From contig NC_081850.1 in NCBI RefSeq assembly GCF_963259705.1, positions 35,201,892 to 35,265,891 on the forward strand: a stretch of DNA of 64,000 bases, read 5' to 3'. The position numbers and the translations under genes were made by a program. Below are positions 1-11,090 of this stretch, piece after piece. Below the pieces are notes generated by a model. That model was not told where the DNA came from. It worked only from the letters and a program-made list of their open reading frames with translations, and did no database searches. Position 1 is the stretch's first letter. Every line of letters begins with the position of its first letter. The DNA is from Myotis daubentonii (lineage: Eukaryota; Chordata; Mammalia; Chiroptera; Vespertilionidae).

Positions 1-860
1 AATTTTGTAGTTTTTCAAACAGTCCCCAGTTGGACATTTTGGTTGTTTTTAATTTGTCATTATAATCAACACTTCAATAAACACTTATGATATGAACCTA
101 AGGTTTATATACATTAAGGTAAATTCCTAAAAGTGAAATTACTGGGTTAAAAGATAAGATTTTTTAAGGTTTTTAGTTCATCCCTGGCCAGTGTGGCTCC
201 GTTAGTTGGAGCATCATCCAGTGCACAGAAAGGTTGTGGGTTCCATTCCCAGTGGAGGCATGTACCTAGGTTGCAGTTTCACTCCCCCGAAGGCAACCGA
301 TGGATATTTCTCTTTCACATAGATGTTTCTCTCTTTCTACCTTTCCTCTCTTTCTAAAATCAATTTAAAAATATCCTGAGGTGAGGCTTAAAAAAATTTT
401 TTTAATTCATTTGTATGTTTGTCATATTGTCCTGTGGAAAAGTTGTACTAATGTGTGTGTTACCACAAACAGTAAGAGTACCAATTTCTCTACAAACATG
501 CCCCATAATCATTTTTCTAAATCTTTGATAGTTTGAAAAATCAATGGTATCCCATTGTTTTATTTTGCATTTTAATAACTAGGGAGATTGAACATTTTTT
601 TTATTTGTCTATTGCCATTTTAATTACTTATTTGGGGAAGTTAACTTTTCAGATTTACTCATTTTTCTATTAGGGCAGTTTTATTTTCCTTAATGGCTTG
701 ATAGATTGTAGTAGTTGTTTTAGTGCAAAGAATATTTATCTCAAATAATTTTCCCAGTTTATTTGCTTTGCAGTTTTGTATTTCATTACAACTAGAATGT
801 GTTCTGAATTGGGTCTTCTATCAGATTATTCTTTATTTTTAAGAAAGTTATGTTTTTGTG
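1..860 (-). mobile_element. Old L1 (LINE-1) ORF2 relic, antisense
   Basis: AT-rich sequence that follows the reverse complement of mammalian L1 ORF2 near its 3' end (phrases such as ttactgggtt and cagtttatttgctttgcag). It is heavily mutated with no open frame, so it is a dead, ancient copy. A VES SINE splits it. The family is inferred from remembered L1 text, and subfamily cannot be given. Confidence 0.6.
182..376 (+). mobile_element. VES SINE (tRNA-derived), sense
   Basis: A tRNA-like head (ccctggccagtgtggctc) is followed by a diverged B-box-like segment (gggttccattccc), the usual VES middle with cccagtggaggc, then a pyrimidine-rich tail ending in aaaatcaattt. It is clearly older than most VES copies here, with many mismatches and no clear target-site duplication, so both ends are approximate. 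Confidence 0.8.
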
Positions 861-989
861 TGTCTGTGTTAACTGTTAAACTTGCTAAACATTTGTATTC
901 ATTTGAATAGTTTAAGTTAATTTTGAATCTTATCTTTTTTCTTGTCTTAATTTATTAGCTAGAAATTCTAATACAATGCTAATACCTCT

Positions 990-2633
990 TTTTAAAAATT
1001 TTTTATTGAGGTATAATTGACATGTAACGTTGTATTTGTTTCCAGTGTATAATATAACAATTTGATATTTGTATACATTGAGAAATGATCATCAAAGTAT
1101 GTCTAGTTAACACCTGTCACTATACATAATTACAAAAAAATGTTTTTTCTTGTGATGAGAGAATGAAGATTTATGTTCTAACAATTTTCAAATATTTAAT
1201 GCAGTATTATTACTACAGTCACCATGTTGTACCTTACATCCCCATAACATTTATAACTGGAAATTTGTACTTTTTACTTCCTTTACCCATTTTGTCCACC
1301 CCTATCCTCAGCAACCACCAATCCGTTCTCTCTCTGCGCTTGTTTTTGTTTTTTAGATGCCACATATAAGTGAGATCATGTGGTATTTATCTTTCTCTGT
1401 CTCATTTCGCTTAGCATAATACCCTCTAGATCCACCCATGTTATGACAAATGGCAAGATTTCCTTCTTTTCATGGCTGAGTTTTTAAATTCATTTGTCCA
1501 TTGATGGACACTTAGGTTGTTTCCATATCTTGGCGATTGTAAATAACATGGGAGTGCATACATCTTTTCAAGTTAGCATTTCCATTTTCTTCAGAAAATT
1601 ACTCAGAAGTGGAAATCTGAACGATATGGTAGTTATATTTTTAATTTTTTGAGGAACCTCCGTACTGTTTTTCATAGGTTACATCAATTTACATTCCCAT
1701 CAACAGTATACAAGGGTTCTCTTTTCTCTGCATCCTTGTCAATGCTTGTTGTTTCTTGTCTTTTTTATAATAGCCATGCTAACAGATATGAGGTGCTATC
1801 TCATTGTGGTTTTGATTTGCATTTCCCTGATGATTAGTGATGTTGAGCATCATTTCATGTACCTGTTCACTACCTGTATGTTTTCTTTGGAAAAAAAATC
1901 TATCCATCTATTCTGCACATTTTTAAAAATTGAATTGCTTGGGTTTCTTTGCTATTGAGTTGAATGAATTCTTATAAGTACCGCGCGCTAACCGATTGCG
2001 CCACTGGAGCTCCAGAATGAATTCTTTATATATTTTGGATATTGGCCCCTAATTAGATATATGACTGACAAGTATTTTCTCCCACTCGGTACATTGCTCT
2101 TTCATTTTGTTGGTTTACTTAACAGTTCAGAGGCTTTTAAGTTTGACATAGTTCCAGTTGTTTATTTTTGCCTTTGTTGCCTTAGCTTTTGGTGTCAAAT
2201 CCAAAAATTCATCACTGAGATTAATGTGAAGCACCTATGTTTTCTTCTACGATTTTTATTGTTTCAGGTCTTTAATACATATTGAGTTATTTTGTTGTGT
2301 ATAGTATAAGATGTCTAATTTCATCCTTTTGAAAATGGCTGTCCAGTTTTCCCAACAGCATTTATTGATGAGACTGCCCTTTCCCCATTGTATATTTTTG
2401 GCTCATAAATTTATTGACATATATGCATGGGGTTATTTCTGTGCTCTCTATCCTGTTGCATTGATCTGTGTGTCTGATTTTATGCCAGTACCATGGAGTT
2501 TGGGTTACTCTACTTTATAATATAGTATGAAGTCATGGAGTATGAGGCCTTCAGTTATTTGGGGTCTTTTGTGATCCTATACCAATTTTAGGATTATTTA
2601 TTCTATTTCTATGAAAAATGCCATTGAAATTTT
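990..2633 (-). mobile_element. Old L1, 3' UTR and ORF2 3' part, antisense
   Basis: The reverse complement of an L1 3' end starts at ttttttattgaggtataattg and runs through 3' UTR text into ORF2 (about 1400 onward: tggctgagttt, atttgtccattgatggac, atttgcatttccctgatga). Stops and indels fill every frame. Two later insertions interrupt it: a tRNA half at 1971-2014 and a younger L1 at 2634-3698. The old copy resumes after the second at about 3699. Confidence 0.75.
1971..2014 (-). pseudogene. Tailless retropseudogene of a tRNA-Ile(UAU) 5' half
   Basis: Read on the minus strand from 2010 down to about 1971, the sequence is the first 34-40 nt of a tRNA: acceptor strand GCTCCAG, TG, a D arm whose GCGC/GCGC stem pairs perfectly around AATCGGTTA (with the GG pair), then CGGTA and the loop CTTATAA with anticodon TAT. 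As remembered, this is identical to mammalian tRNA-Ile(UAU). It stops at the anticodon loop, the 3' half is missing and there is no poly(A). It sits inside an old L1, flanked by a perfect 12-bp direct repeat, gaatgaattctt (1962-1973 and 2015-2026). The repeat shows insertion by target-primed reverse transcription. It cannot encode a working tRNA. Confidence 0.88.
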
Positions 2634-3698
2634 GTTTTTTATTGTTTAAAGTATTACATATGTCTTCTCTTCCCCCCATCACCACCTCCCCTGCCACTCC
2701 TACCCCCCAGGACAAGCCCCCACCGCCCCAGTGTCTGTGTCCATTGGTTACGCTAATATGCATGCACACAAGTCCTTTGGTTGCTGGACTTGCCCACGCC
2801 TCCCCCCCCCCCCCCCCGGCCCATCCTTTATCTGAGGTTTGACGGTCTGTTCAGTGTTTCTCTGTCTCGGGATCTATTTTTGTCCATCAGTTTATGTTGT
2901 TCACTATATTTCACAAATGAGTGAGATCATGTGATATTTATCTTTCTCCAACTGGCTTATTTTGCTTAGCATAACACTCTCCATGTCCATCCATGCTGTT
3001 ACAAATGGTAAGGGTTCCTTCTTTTTTATAGTAGCATAATATTCCACTGTGTAGATGTACCACAGTTTTTCTAATCCATTCATCTGCTCATGGGCACTTA
3101 GGCTGTTTCCAGATCTTAGCTATGGTGAATTGTGCTGCTATGAACATAGGGGTGCATATGTCCTTTCTGATTGGTGTTTCTGGTTTCTTGGGATATATAC
3201 CTAGAAGTGGGATCACTGGGTCAAATGGGAGTTCCATTTTTAACTTTTTGAGAAAACTCCATACTGTTTTCCACAGTGGCTGCACCAATCTGCATTCCCA
3301 CCAGCAGTCCATGAGTGTTCCTTTTTCTCCACATCCTCGCCAGCACTTGTTGTTTGTTGATTTATTGATGATAGCCATTCTGACAGGTGTGAGATGGTAC
3401 CTCATTGTTGTTTTGATTTGCATCTCTCGGATGATTAGCGACTTTGAGCATGTTTTCATATGTCTCTTGGCTTTCTGAATGTCCTCTTTTGAAAAGTGTT
3501 TATTTAGGTCCTTTGCCCATTTTTTTGATTGGATTGTTTATCTTCCTTTTGTTAAGTTATATGAGTTCCCTGTAAATGTTGGAGATTAAACCCTTATCGG
3601 AGATAACATTGGCAAATATGTTTTCCCATGCAGTGGGCTTTCTTGTTATTTTATTGATGATTTCTTTTGCTGCGCAGGAGCTTTTTATTTTGAGGTTT
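2634..3698 (-). mobile_element. Younger 5'-truncated L1, antisense, nested in older L1
   Basis: The element starts with a T-rich tail (ttttttattgtttaaag), then a C-rich 3' UTR including a run of 16 or more C at about 2802-2817, then ORF2 coding sequence to about 3698. The host L1 reads into the left end at ccattgaaattttg and resumes at ttttgatagagattgc, so this copy landed inside it. It is less diverged than its host. It is a 5'-truncated, dead L1 of about 1.07 kb; the remnant at 3088-3459 is its ORF2 C-terminus. Confidence 0.8.
3088..3459 (-). pseudogene. L1 ORF2 C-terminal remnant (123 codons open)
   Basis: This open stretch encodes the C-terminal part of the L1 ORF2 protein (endonuclease plus reverse transcriptase). 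The region includes the cysteine-rich motif [11 protein letters not shown], then [15 protein letters not shown] and the GIYPK...[22 protein letters not shown] ending typical of L1. Endonuclease and reverse-transcriptase domains are absent because the insertion is 5'-truncated. The start codon is only an internal Met. It is a fragment of a mobile element with no promoter of its own. Confidence 0.85.
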
Positions 3699-4670
3699 TG
3701 ATAGAGATTGCATTCAATTTGTAGATTGCTTTGGGTAGTGTGGACATTTTAACATTATTTCAATCCATGAGCACAGAATATTGTTCCATTTCTTTGTCTT
3801 CAATATCTTTCATTAATTTCCTTAATGTCTTGTAATCTTCAGGGTACAGGGCTTTCGCCCCCTTGGTTGAAGTTATTCCTAGGTATATCTTTTTGATGCA
3901 TTTATTTCTTATTATATAGAAATTCAAAATATTTTTGGTGTTTGTTTTGTTTTCAAATTATGAGAGAAAATATAGAAAGATAGAAAAGGTGAACCAGCTG
4001 GGCTGTGTGGGCTCAGGAAACCAGTTACAGAGGCAAAAGAAAGGCAGAGAGAACAGGCCTGGGGGGAGACGTGGGCATGCTCCAAAGAGAGAAAAGGTGC
4101 TTCAACAGGATTTTTTGTATATTGATTTTTGTGTCCAGCAACTGTTCTGAATTTATTACTTTTAACAGATGACAATATATATCCTTGTCCTGTTCCTGAT
4201 CATAGGGGCAACGCTTTCAACTTTTTACCATTGGGTATGATGTTAGAGCTGTGGGCTTGGCATACCTACTTTAAGAGTTTTTATGATAAATGGATGTTGA
4301 AATTCGCCAAGTGCTTTTTCTGCATATAATAAGATAAATATGTGGTTTTGATCTTTCATTTTGTTAATGTGGTATATCACTGATTGATTTGTGGATGTTG
4401 AACCATCCTGGCACAAAACAAGATGACTGCTTTCACCACTTTTATTCAACATGGCAATGAAAGTCCTAGTAAGAGCAATTATATGATCCTATTAATATAT
4501 TCTTCAATTTGGTTTGTTAATATTTTATTGAGGATTTTTGTATCTTTGTTGGCCTGTAATTTCCTTGTGGCATCTTCTCTGGTTTTGGTATCTGGTTAAT
4601 GTTGGCCTCATAAAATGAGTTTGGAAATCTTTCTCTTGAGACAATTTCAAATGTAGAGAAAGGTTGAAAA
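3699..4670 (-). mobile_element. Continuation of the older L1 (ORF2), rearranged
   Basis: Antisense ORF2 text resumes (gattgcattcaatttgtag, tatgttagagctgtg, cataaaatgagtttgga). It is broken by a stretch of about 160 bp that is not L1-like (3950-4112) and by about 65 bp in the opposite orientation (4418-4483). No frame is open. It pairs with 990-2633 as one element before the younger L1 landed. Confidence 0.7.
3950..4112. other. Unclassified insert inside L1
   Basis: Purine-rich sequence (gaaccagctgggctgtgtgg, agaacaggcctgggggg) that does not follow L1 while both flanks do. No terminal repeats or target-site duplication stand out. It may be a fragment of an LTR element or a processed RNA, or a diverged piece of L1 I fail to align. 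Confidence 0.4.
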
Positions 4671-4674
4671 TTAG

Positions 4675-4874
4675 TACAAAGAACTAAACTATTTGAGAAT
4701 ATGTTACTGACATGATGCCCTGTCGTCTCTGAATACTTTAGTGTATGTTTTCTACAAACAAGAAATACTAGGTTATCAAAATATAACTATTAATACCAGA
4801 AAATAGATAGTAATGTATCATCTAATTTTTAGACCCTATTCAAGTTCTGCCAAAAGTCCCAGCCACATCCCAAT
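4675..4874 (-). mobile_element. Probable old L1 3' non-coding fragment
   Basis: Text such as ttagtacaaagaac, ttgagaatatg and gaccctattcaagttctgcc matches a common mammalian L1-associated 3' non-coding sequence as I remember it. Strand and subfamily are uncertain. Confidence 0.35.
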
Positions 4875-4886
4875 AACATCTAGTTT

Positions 4887-5108
4887 GTTGTTTTTTAAAT
4901 ATATTTTTATTGATTTCAGAGAGGCAGGAGGAAGGAGAGAGAGAGAGAAACATCAATGATGAGAAATAAACATTGATTGCTGCCTCCTGGTCGCCCCCTA
5001 CCAGGAATCAAGCTTGCAACCTGGGCATGTGCCCCTGACAGGAATGGACCCGGGGACCCTTCAGTCCACAGGCTGACACTCTATCCACTGAGCCAAACCA
5101 ACTAAGGC
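4887..5108 (-). mobile_element. VES SINE, antisense
   Basis: The A-rich tail is read as ttttttaaatatatttttattg, then gagaggcaggaggaagg, cagtccacaggctgacactc and the tRNA head gagccaaaccaacta. A perfect 12-bp target-site duplication, aacatctagttt, flanks it at 4875-4886 and 5109-5120. Confidence 0.95.
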
Positions 5109-5139
5109 AACATCTAGTTTTTTAATCACATGCTGTCCA

Positions 5140-5520
5140 TTAAAAATTATACACAAATGTTGATAGGATTATTCATAATCACAAACCCAAATGAGTATTA
5201 ACTGATGAACAGGTAAATGAAATATGGTATATCCATACAATGGAATATTACTCAGCCTACAAAAAGAATTAAGTGTTGATATATCTTAAAACATGGATGA
5301 ACCTTGAAAACATTATGCTAAGTGAAATAAGCCAGTCACAAAAGACCATATATTATGAGTCTATTTATAGGAAAGCTCCAGAATAGGCAAATCCATAGAA
5401 TGAAAGATTAGTATTACCTAGGGATTGGGGGTTTTGGTAGAGGGAATGAAGAGTGAATATTATTGGGTGCATTTCTTTATGGGGTTATGAAAATATTCTA
5501 TATTGTCTGTGTGTGGATCT
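5140..5520 (+). mobile_element. L1 3' end relic, sense
   Basis: Sense-strand L1 ORF2 end (tatggtatatccatacaatg, gaatattactcagcc, atgctaagtgaaataagcc) runs into 3' UTR-like text. It is opposite in strand to its neighbours, so it is a separate insertion. No open frame. Confidence 0.7.
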
Positions 5521-5524
5521 AGTT

Positions 5525-6097
5525 TTATTTATTTTTATTGATGTAAGATTGGTTTTCTACAACATTATGAGTTTCAGGTGCAATGTTATTATTTGCTATA
5601 CTACATCATGCTCACCAGCAAAAGTCCAGTTTCCATTTGTCACCATATAATGGACGTCTTTTACCTGTTTTGCCCTCCCTCCACTTTGGTCCTCTTCTGG
5701 TAACCTTCTATTTGTTGTCTGCCTCTGTAAATTTCTTTTTATTTTGTTGTCAGTTTGTTCATTTGTTTTGTTTTTTAAATATTACACATATAAGTGATAT
5801 TTATCTTTTTCTATCTGACGTGTTTCACTTAGCATAATATCCTCAAGTTTAATTCATGTTGTTGCAAGTGGCAGGATTTTACCATTTTATGGCTGAGTAT
5901 TCCATTGTGTATATATACTAAATCATCTTTAGTCATAAGCTGATGGACATTCGGCCTGTTTCCATATCTTGACTGTTGTAAATAATGCTGCAATGCACGT
6001 AAGTGTGCATGTCTTTTCTAATTTGTGTTTTTGTATACTTTGAATAAATATCCAGAAGTGGAATATCTGAATTATATGGTAGTTTTATTATTTTAAA
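5525..6097 (-). mobile_element. L1 3' UTR and ORF2 end, antisense
   Basis: L1 3' UTR reverse complement (tttttattgatgtaagattg, tttcaggtgcaatgtta) leads into ORF2 end (ggctgagtattccattgtg, ttgtaaataatgctgcaatg). It stops abruptly at 6097 where another L1 tail begins. Confidence 0.7.
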
Positions 6098-6340
6098 TTT
6101 ATCTTTATTGTTCAAAGCATTACAGATGTCCCCTTTTTTCCCAATTGACCCCCTTCACCCTTCCCAACCAGGCCTTCACCACACTATTGTCTGTGTCCAT
6201 GGGTTATACATATATGCATATAAATTCTTTGGTTAATCTCCACACACACCCCAACCCCTGCCTGCCCCCTGAAATTCATCAGTCTGTTCCATGCTTTGAT
6301 GTCTCTGGATCTATTTTGTTCATCAGTTTATTTTGTAGCA
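6098..6340 (-). mobile_element. Second, younger L1 3' UTR, antisense
   Basis: The T-rich start ttatctttattgttcaaag and C-rich UTR text resemble the younger L1 tail at 2634, and the phrase gtgtctgtgtcca or close to it occurs in both. The two copies belong to the same L1 lineage. The right end is uncertain. Confidence 0.65.
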
Positions 6341-6575
6341 CCAAACAAATTTTAGGATTATTCTGTTTTTGTGAACAAATGCCTTTGGGATTTTGATAGA
6401 GATTGCATTGAATCTGTAGATTGCTCTAGGTATTATGGGCATTTTAATAATATTAATTCTTCCATCCCATGAGCATGGAATATCTTTCCATTTCTTTGTG
6501 TCTTCTGCAATTTATTTCCACAATGTCTTATAGTTGTCATGTCTTCTACCTACTTGGTAAAATTTCCAGGTAAAA
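6341..6575 (-). mobile_element. L1 ORF2 fragment, antisense
   Basis: Reads gggattttgatagagattgc, aatctgtagattgctctagg and cccatgagcatggaatatct, an ORF2 segment about 1 kb further 5' than the piece at 6097. Either sequence was lost when the L1 at 6098 inserted, or this is a separate fragment. Confidence 0.65.
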
Positions 6576-6579
6576 TATG

Positions 6580-6700
6580 TGTTAAAATTAGATGGTGGTG
6601 ATGATTGCACATCTTTGTGAATAAACTAAAAACATTTACTCATATACTTTGAAAGGTTGAAGTTTATGAGATGTGAATTATATCTCAGTTGTTATTTTTA
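6580..6700 (+). mobile_element. L1 3' end fragment, sense
   Basis: Matches the sense-strand L1 3' terminal text ggtggtgatgattgcaca...gtgaattatatctcag. Short and old. Confidence 0.5.
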
Positions 6701-7053
6701 AAAATTTACCCATAATGTATCTTTAGTCTCCTTCAATATGGAGCAATTGTTCAGTCTTTTCTTGATATTTTTGAAAATTACAGGCCAGTTCTTTTGTAGA
6801 TTGCTCCTCAGTTTTAATTTGTTTGATCTTTCCTTACAATTACATACAGCTTATGTATCTTGGCAAGAGATATCACAGAGGGATACTGTGTGCTTATCAT
6901 TGTGTGTTATCGAGTGGTACATGATTTTAATTGTCCCAGTGCTGCTGCTGCTCAATATGGTCACTTGATTAAGGTGTTATATGTCAGGTTTATCTCCTAT
7001 AAAGTTATTCTTTTTCCTTTTAAATAACTTTACTTTGTGAAAAGTTACTTTGA

Positions 7054-7277
7054 GCCCTGACCGGTTTGGCTCAGTGGATAGAGCGTCGGCCTGCGGACTG
7101 AAGGGTCCCGGGTTGGATTCCGGTCAAGGGCATGTACCTTGGTTGCGGGCACATCCCCAGTAGGGAGTGTGCAGGAGGCAGCTGATCGATGTTTTTCTCT
7201 CATTGATGTTTCTAACTCTCTATCCCTTTCCCTTACTCTCTGTAAAAAAATCAATAAAAATATATTTTTTAAAAAAA
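7054..7277 (+). mobile_element. VES SINE, sense, well preserved
   Basis: A box ggctcagtggatagagc, B box region gtcccgggttggattcc, cagtagggagtgtgcaggag, and an A-rich tail. A perfect 15-bp duplication, gaaaagttactttga, flanks it (7039-7053 and 7278-7292). It is among the better-preserved VES copies in the window and hence relatively recent. Confidence 0.97.
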
Positions 7278-7773
7278 GAAAAGTTACTTTGAAAGGGTGT
7301 AATTATCCCATTCTTAATTAAACATTTATTCATTTATATCAGTATGTTTTCATATTTTATTTGCCATGTTATGATCCATTACTAAAGTATCTATTTTGAT
7401 GTCAAATTATTCCAGATTTGACCAGCGGGAACACCATCACACTGCTTCTGTGTTCTCTCGGTGTGGCCCTTTCATTCTTTGACCACTTCCTTTCTCTCTG
7501 GTACAAGGTGCTGCTCCAGATTTATCTTTATTCTGCCTTTCCCCGCCCTAACACCAGCCATTTTTCAAAGAAGCCTGGTTTCTCTTAGTGAAGAATGATA
7601 TCTAGAGACCACAATTTGAGCTCGAAGATGGGCTCATTGCTCTTTGGGCTCACTGCTCCCAAATCCCTCAGTGGACAGGGCTAGAGACTATATGTATGAT
7701 TATGTGTATACATACATTTATGTCTGTGATTTTATATATTATCTGTTGGTCTGTCTGTGTATCTATCTATTCA

Positions 7774-7806
7774 CCCATCCATCCATCCATCCATCCATCC
7801 ATCCAT
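7774..7806. repeat. (CATC)n microsatellite
   Basis: About eight uninterrupted catc units after a tcta/ctgt-rich lead. Likely length-variable. Confidence 0.95.
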
Positions 7807-9590
7807 TGAAAATCCATGAATTTTATAGGGATATTTTTACTTCAATCCAACTACATTGGTTTATTCTAGATTTCTCCATTTCCACATTTGTAACTCCCTT
7901 CTCTGAGAATAAGACACCTGGCTTCTATTATCCTTAAGATAGTTACCTATATGATCAAATCATTGTGTAAAACCAGTCTTCCATTTACAACCACTGCCCT
8001 CTCCCTGTGTATGTCCTTCTCACACCACTCAAGCTCCGGCACACCCCACTTCTTGGGCTTAGCTAATGGGCTTGGACTGAATTGTTTAAGGGCAGGGGGA
8101 TAGGATTAAAAGGGAGAGAAAGCTAGCTTTCTCTTATGATTTATAATTTAGTGAATTATACTCATAGGTTTTTCTAATATTGACTCATCCTTGGACTTTC
8201 ATAATGTGCCCAGCTGTGATTTTTCTGCTCTTTCATTTAAGATTTCTTGATAAGTTTATTTTTATGACTTGACAAAATTTTTGAATGCTAGAAATTTTCT
8301 TAGATATTCCTTTAATTTCATTCGCTTTGATTGAGTTCTATAGGGGCAATACAAAGCTTTCTCTTGGCTTCCTTGCAGTTTTCCAGTGCCTTTGATTTTG
8401 GAAATGCTACCAGCATGATGACTGCATTTTCAGTGGTGGACATTTTTATATGCCTCTGAAGCAAGGAGTTACAGGAATATCCCTACTTCCCAGGGGTAAT
8501 GTATGACTCTCACCATAAGCGATACCATTATTTACAATACTGTAGTGAGTTTTTTATAGAAACAAAACAGAGATTGTTAACATTTCCTGAAGTTTCCAAA
8601 AAATAAAAAAAGAAAGAAAATAGAATTCAACTAAATGCCTATTTGTCAGTACAGCATTGAAAGGAACCAGCCTGAGGAATAATTGGTGAGTCAACCAATA
8701 CCAAAACCACAATCCTTCATCTTCTTCGTAACCAGCCTGACAGAAAAGACTTATTGATAAGATAAATCTGCTTTGGAAGGCATTTACATTTTAAGCAGAG
8801 ATGGAATTTGGTGAAATGCCATGTAGATATTCATTATTCTACAAATCATAATTATTGTCAGTGACCTGAAACCTGGAACAGGTATTAATGGTTAAATAAT
8901 GTTCATAGTTTTGTTCTTCAAGGACTGCCTTCGTCCTCCACCCAATTATTTCCGTTGCCTTGGCTTCTGTAGGCCTGAAGTGTATACGCTGCTTATATTT
9001 ATTTGGGTAGTGTTTACACTTGGAGGCACCATCTTCCTCTGACAGAAAACAGATCCCGAATTGCTATCCTTTTTATATTTTTTTCATACTTTCTTCCCTA
9101 CATAACACCAACCTCTGGCCATTTCTGTTCAAAGAAGATGCTATTTATTATGTATGTAGATTCCTCCAAAAAGATCTACATATGCCTGTGTACTCATGCA
9201 CATGTGTACACACATATATAACCACATGTTCTGTATATGTTTATATATTTTTTTACTCCCTCCCTCCTGAAAAACCATTTGAGTAAAACCAAAGCTAATA
9301 AGAGATGAGGGTAGAATAGATGATATGTTTTGTTTGTGAGATTGAAATTTATTTTAGCATGAGCACTTGACCCTTGGGGAACTGTGCCCCTGTGCGAATT
9401 GCGTGCTTTAGCTATGTCACTGTTTCTGCTAACTCACACAGAGGGTAATCTAATTATCCAAATAAAAGTAATGTCTGAAAACAAAGAATAAGTAGAATTT
9501 GCATTCTGAAAGCATGCTCACTTGCAAACTGGTAGGTCACATTTTTTTCAGAAGCGCATTAACTAGAATATTGATTGAGCCTATGATTAT
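7807..9590. other. Unique sequence, nothing recognised
   Basis: About 1.8 kb without an interspersed repeat, gene or RNA that I recognise. A stretch with gggaactgtgcccctgtgcg (about 9378-9480) is less AT-rich than its surroundings. No open frame is longer than chance would give. Confidence 0.5.
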
Positions 9591-9599
9591 AACATTTTT

Positions 9600-9685
9600 T
9601 CATTCATTCAACAAATATTTATGTATTGAGAGCCTTCATGTCTGGACACTATCCTGGATGTATTAATACACAAAGACAAAGATGA
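9600..9685 (-). mobile_element. L2 LINE 3' end, antisense
   Basis: cattcattcaacaaatattt followed by a diverged tgtctggacactatcctgg is the reverse complement of the L2 3' terminus. Confidence 0.65.
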
Positions 9686-9689
9686 TTCT

Positions 9690-9882
9690 AGTTTTTATAG
9701 TAAGGAAGGGAGAGGGAGAGATAGAAATATCAATGATAAGAGAGAATCATTGATCGGCTGCCTCCTGCACACCCCACACTGGGGATCATAGCCACAATCA
9801 GGACATACGGCCCAACCAGGAATCGAATTGTGACCTCCTGGTTCATAGGTCGACATTAAACCACTGAGCCATGCTAGCAGGG
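9690..9882 (-). mobile_element. VES SINE, antisense
   Basis: aaggaagggagagggagaga, ggctgcctcctgcacacccc, and the head ccactgagccatgctagcag on the complement. Diverged; no clean target-site duplication. Confidence 0.85.
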
Positions 9883-10129
9883 TCCAAACATGATCTTGAT
9901 GGTAAACTTAACTAATTTTCCAGAAACAAAACCCCTGAATTTTAGTATTTTCCATTTTTTGGTGTATAAATACTCCCATATTAGCAAATTCCAAGCTATC
10001 CATGTTCTGTATTGGCTGGGACATAGTAAGAGATTTTAAAATATATAAACCATCATCTTCATATCTTGATCACAATTATGAATAAGCTTGCTTTAAGAAC
10101 ATACTGAAAAACTCAAGATCAATAGTGCA

Positions 10130-10355
10130 ATTTGCCTACAATATACTAGTATACGTAGGGGTATGTGTGTATAAAGATGTATGAAAGCTGAGAAGGGTCT
10201 GAAAGGATACACTGGACTTGGTATGCTTACCTTAGAAAGATGGGGAACTGAGGGAAAGTTAGGCAACACAGTGGGATTTTTTTTTCTGTTTACTAAACAT
10301 CTGTAAAGTTTGAATTTTTATGAGTATGTATTTTTATAATTTTTGAAGAAAGAAT
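10130..10355 (+). mobile_element. L1 3' UTR relic, sense
   Basis: ctgaaaggatacactggac, then an A/T-rich end with gtttgaatttttatgagta, follows the 3' end of old L1M-type elements. No coding content. Confidence 0.45.
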
Positions 10356-10539
10356 TTGCATTGCTCCAATTGAGGAAGCATACTAGTACCTCTCACATAA
10401 TATTGGTCAAATGTATAGTGGATGCAAGGCACTTATTCTGAGAGTCAGATACTAGAATATATGAATGGTCGTTAAATTGTTTTCCTGGTGAAAAGTGACA
10501 CACTCTGTTGACAGAAGATAAAACAGAATTAAGACATTT

Positions 10540-11090
10540 GATAAGTATTCCAGTAGCTATAGGACAAACCACCTCGAAACAGTAACTTAAGACAATGACA
10601 ATATTTATTTTGCTCACAGGTTTGTAATTTGGGTGGGGAGTGGCAGGGACAATTTTTCTTTGAAGGTTGAAGAATCACTCACTCATGAATTTGATGGTGA
10701 CTACTGGCCGTTGGCCGGGACCACCATGGGGCTGTATATCCCAAGAAATAGCCGAGTGGAAGCTGTATCCCCTTTTATGGCCTGACCTTGGAAGTCACAC
10801 AGCATCACTTTCTCTTTTATTCAGGGTACTCAGAAGGCATTGCCCAAGTGCAAGAAGAGAAATAGACTCCGTCTCTTTAGGGGAAAGTAACAAGTTCCGC
10901 AGGCATGCGTGGGAATGGAAATATGAACACGGCCATTTTGGGAAAAATACAACCTGGCACCGTGAGTCCTCTTCTTTGCGATGTCATCTGCACCACACAT
11001 CTGCGGAGCAAAGAGGGAAAATGGGTCAGGCCCTCTCAGCTGCCCAGCTGAATGTGAGTATTGCAACATCACCTTGACTCCAAAAACCAT
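10540..11090 (+). mobile_element. Ancient LTR-like interspersed repeat, family unclear
   Basis: The series aacagtaacttaagacaatg, then ccttttatggcctgacctt and ggaagtcacacagcatcac, is a widespread mammalian repeat text that I recognise but cannot assign. An open stretch of 136 codons at 10667-11077 falls inside it and shows no domain, so I do not call a gene. Confidence 0.45.

Noticed and set aside
7054..7277. tRNA-gene-like A and B boxes in VES copies
   Set aside because: The boxes belong to the SINE promoter; the sequence does not fold into a full tRNA and is repeated throughout the window.
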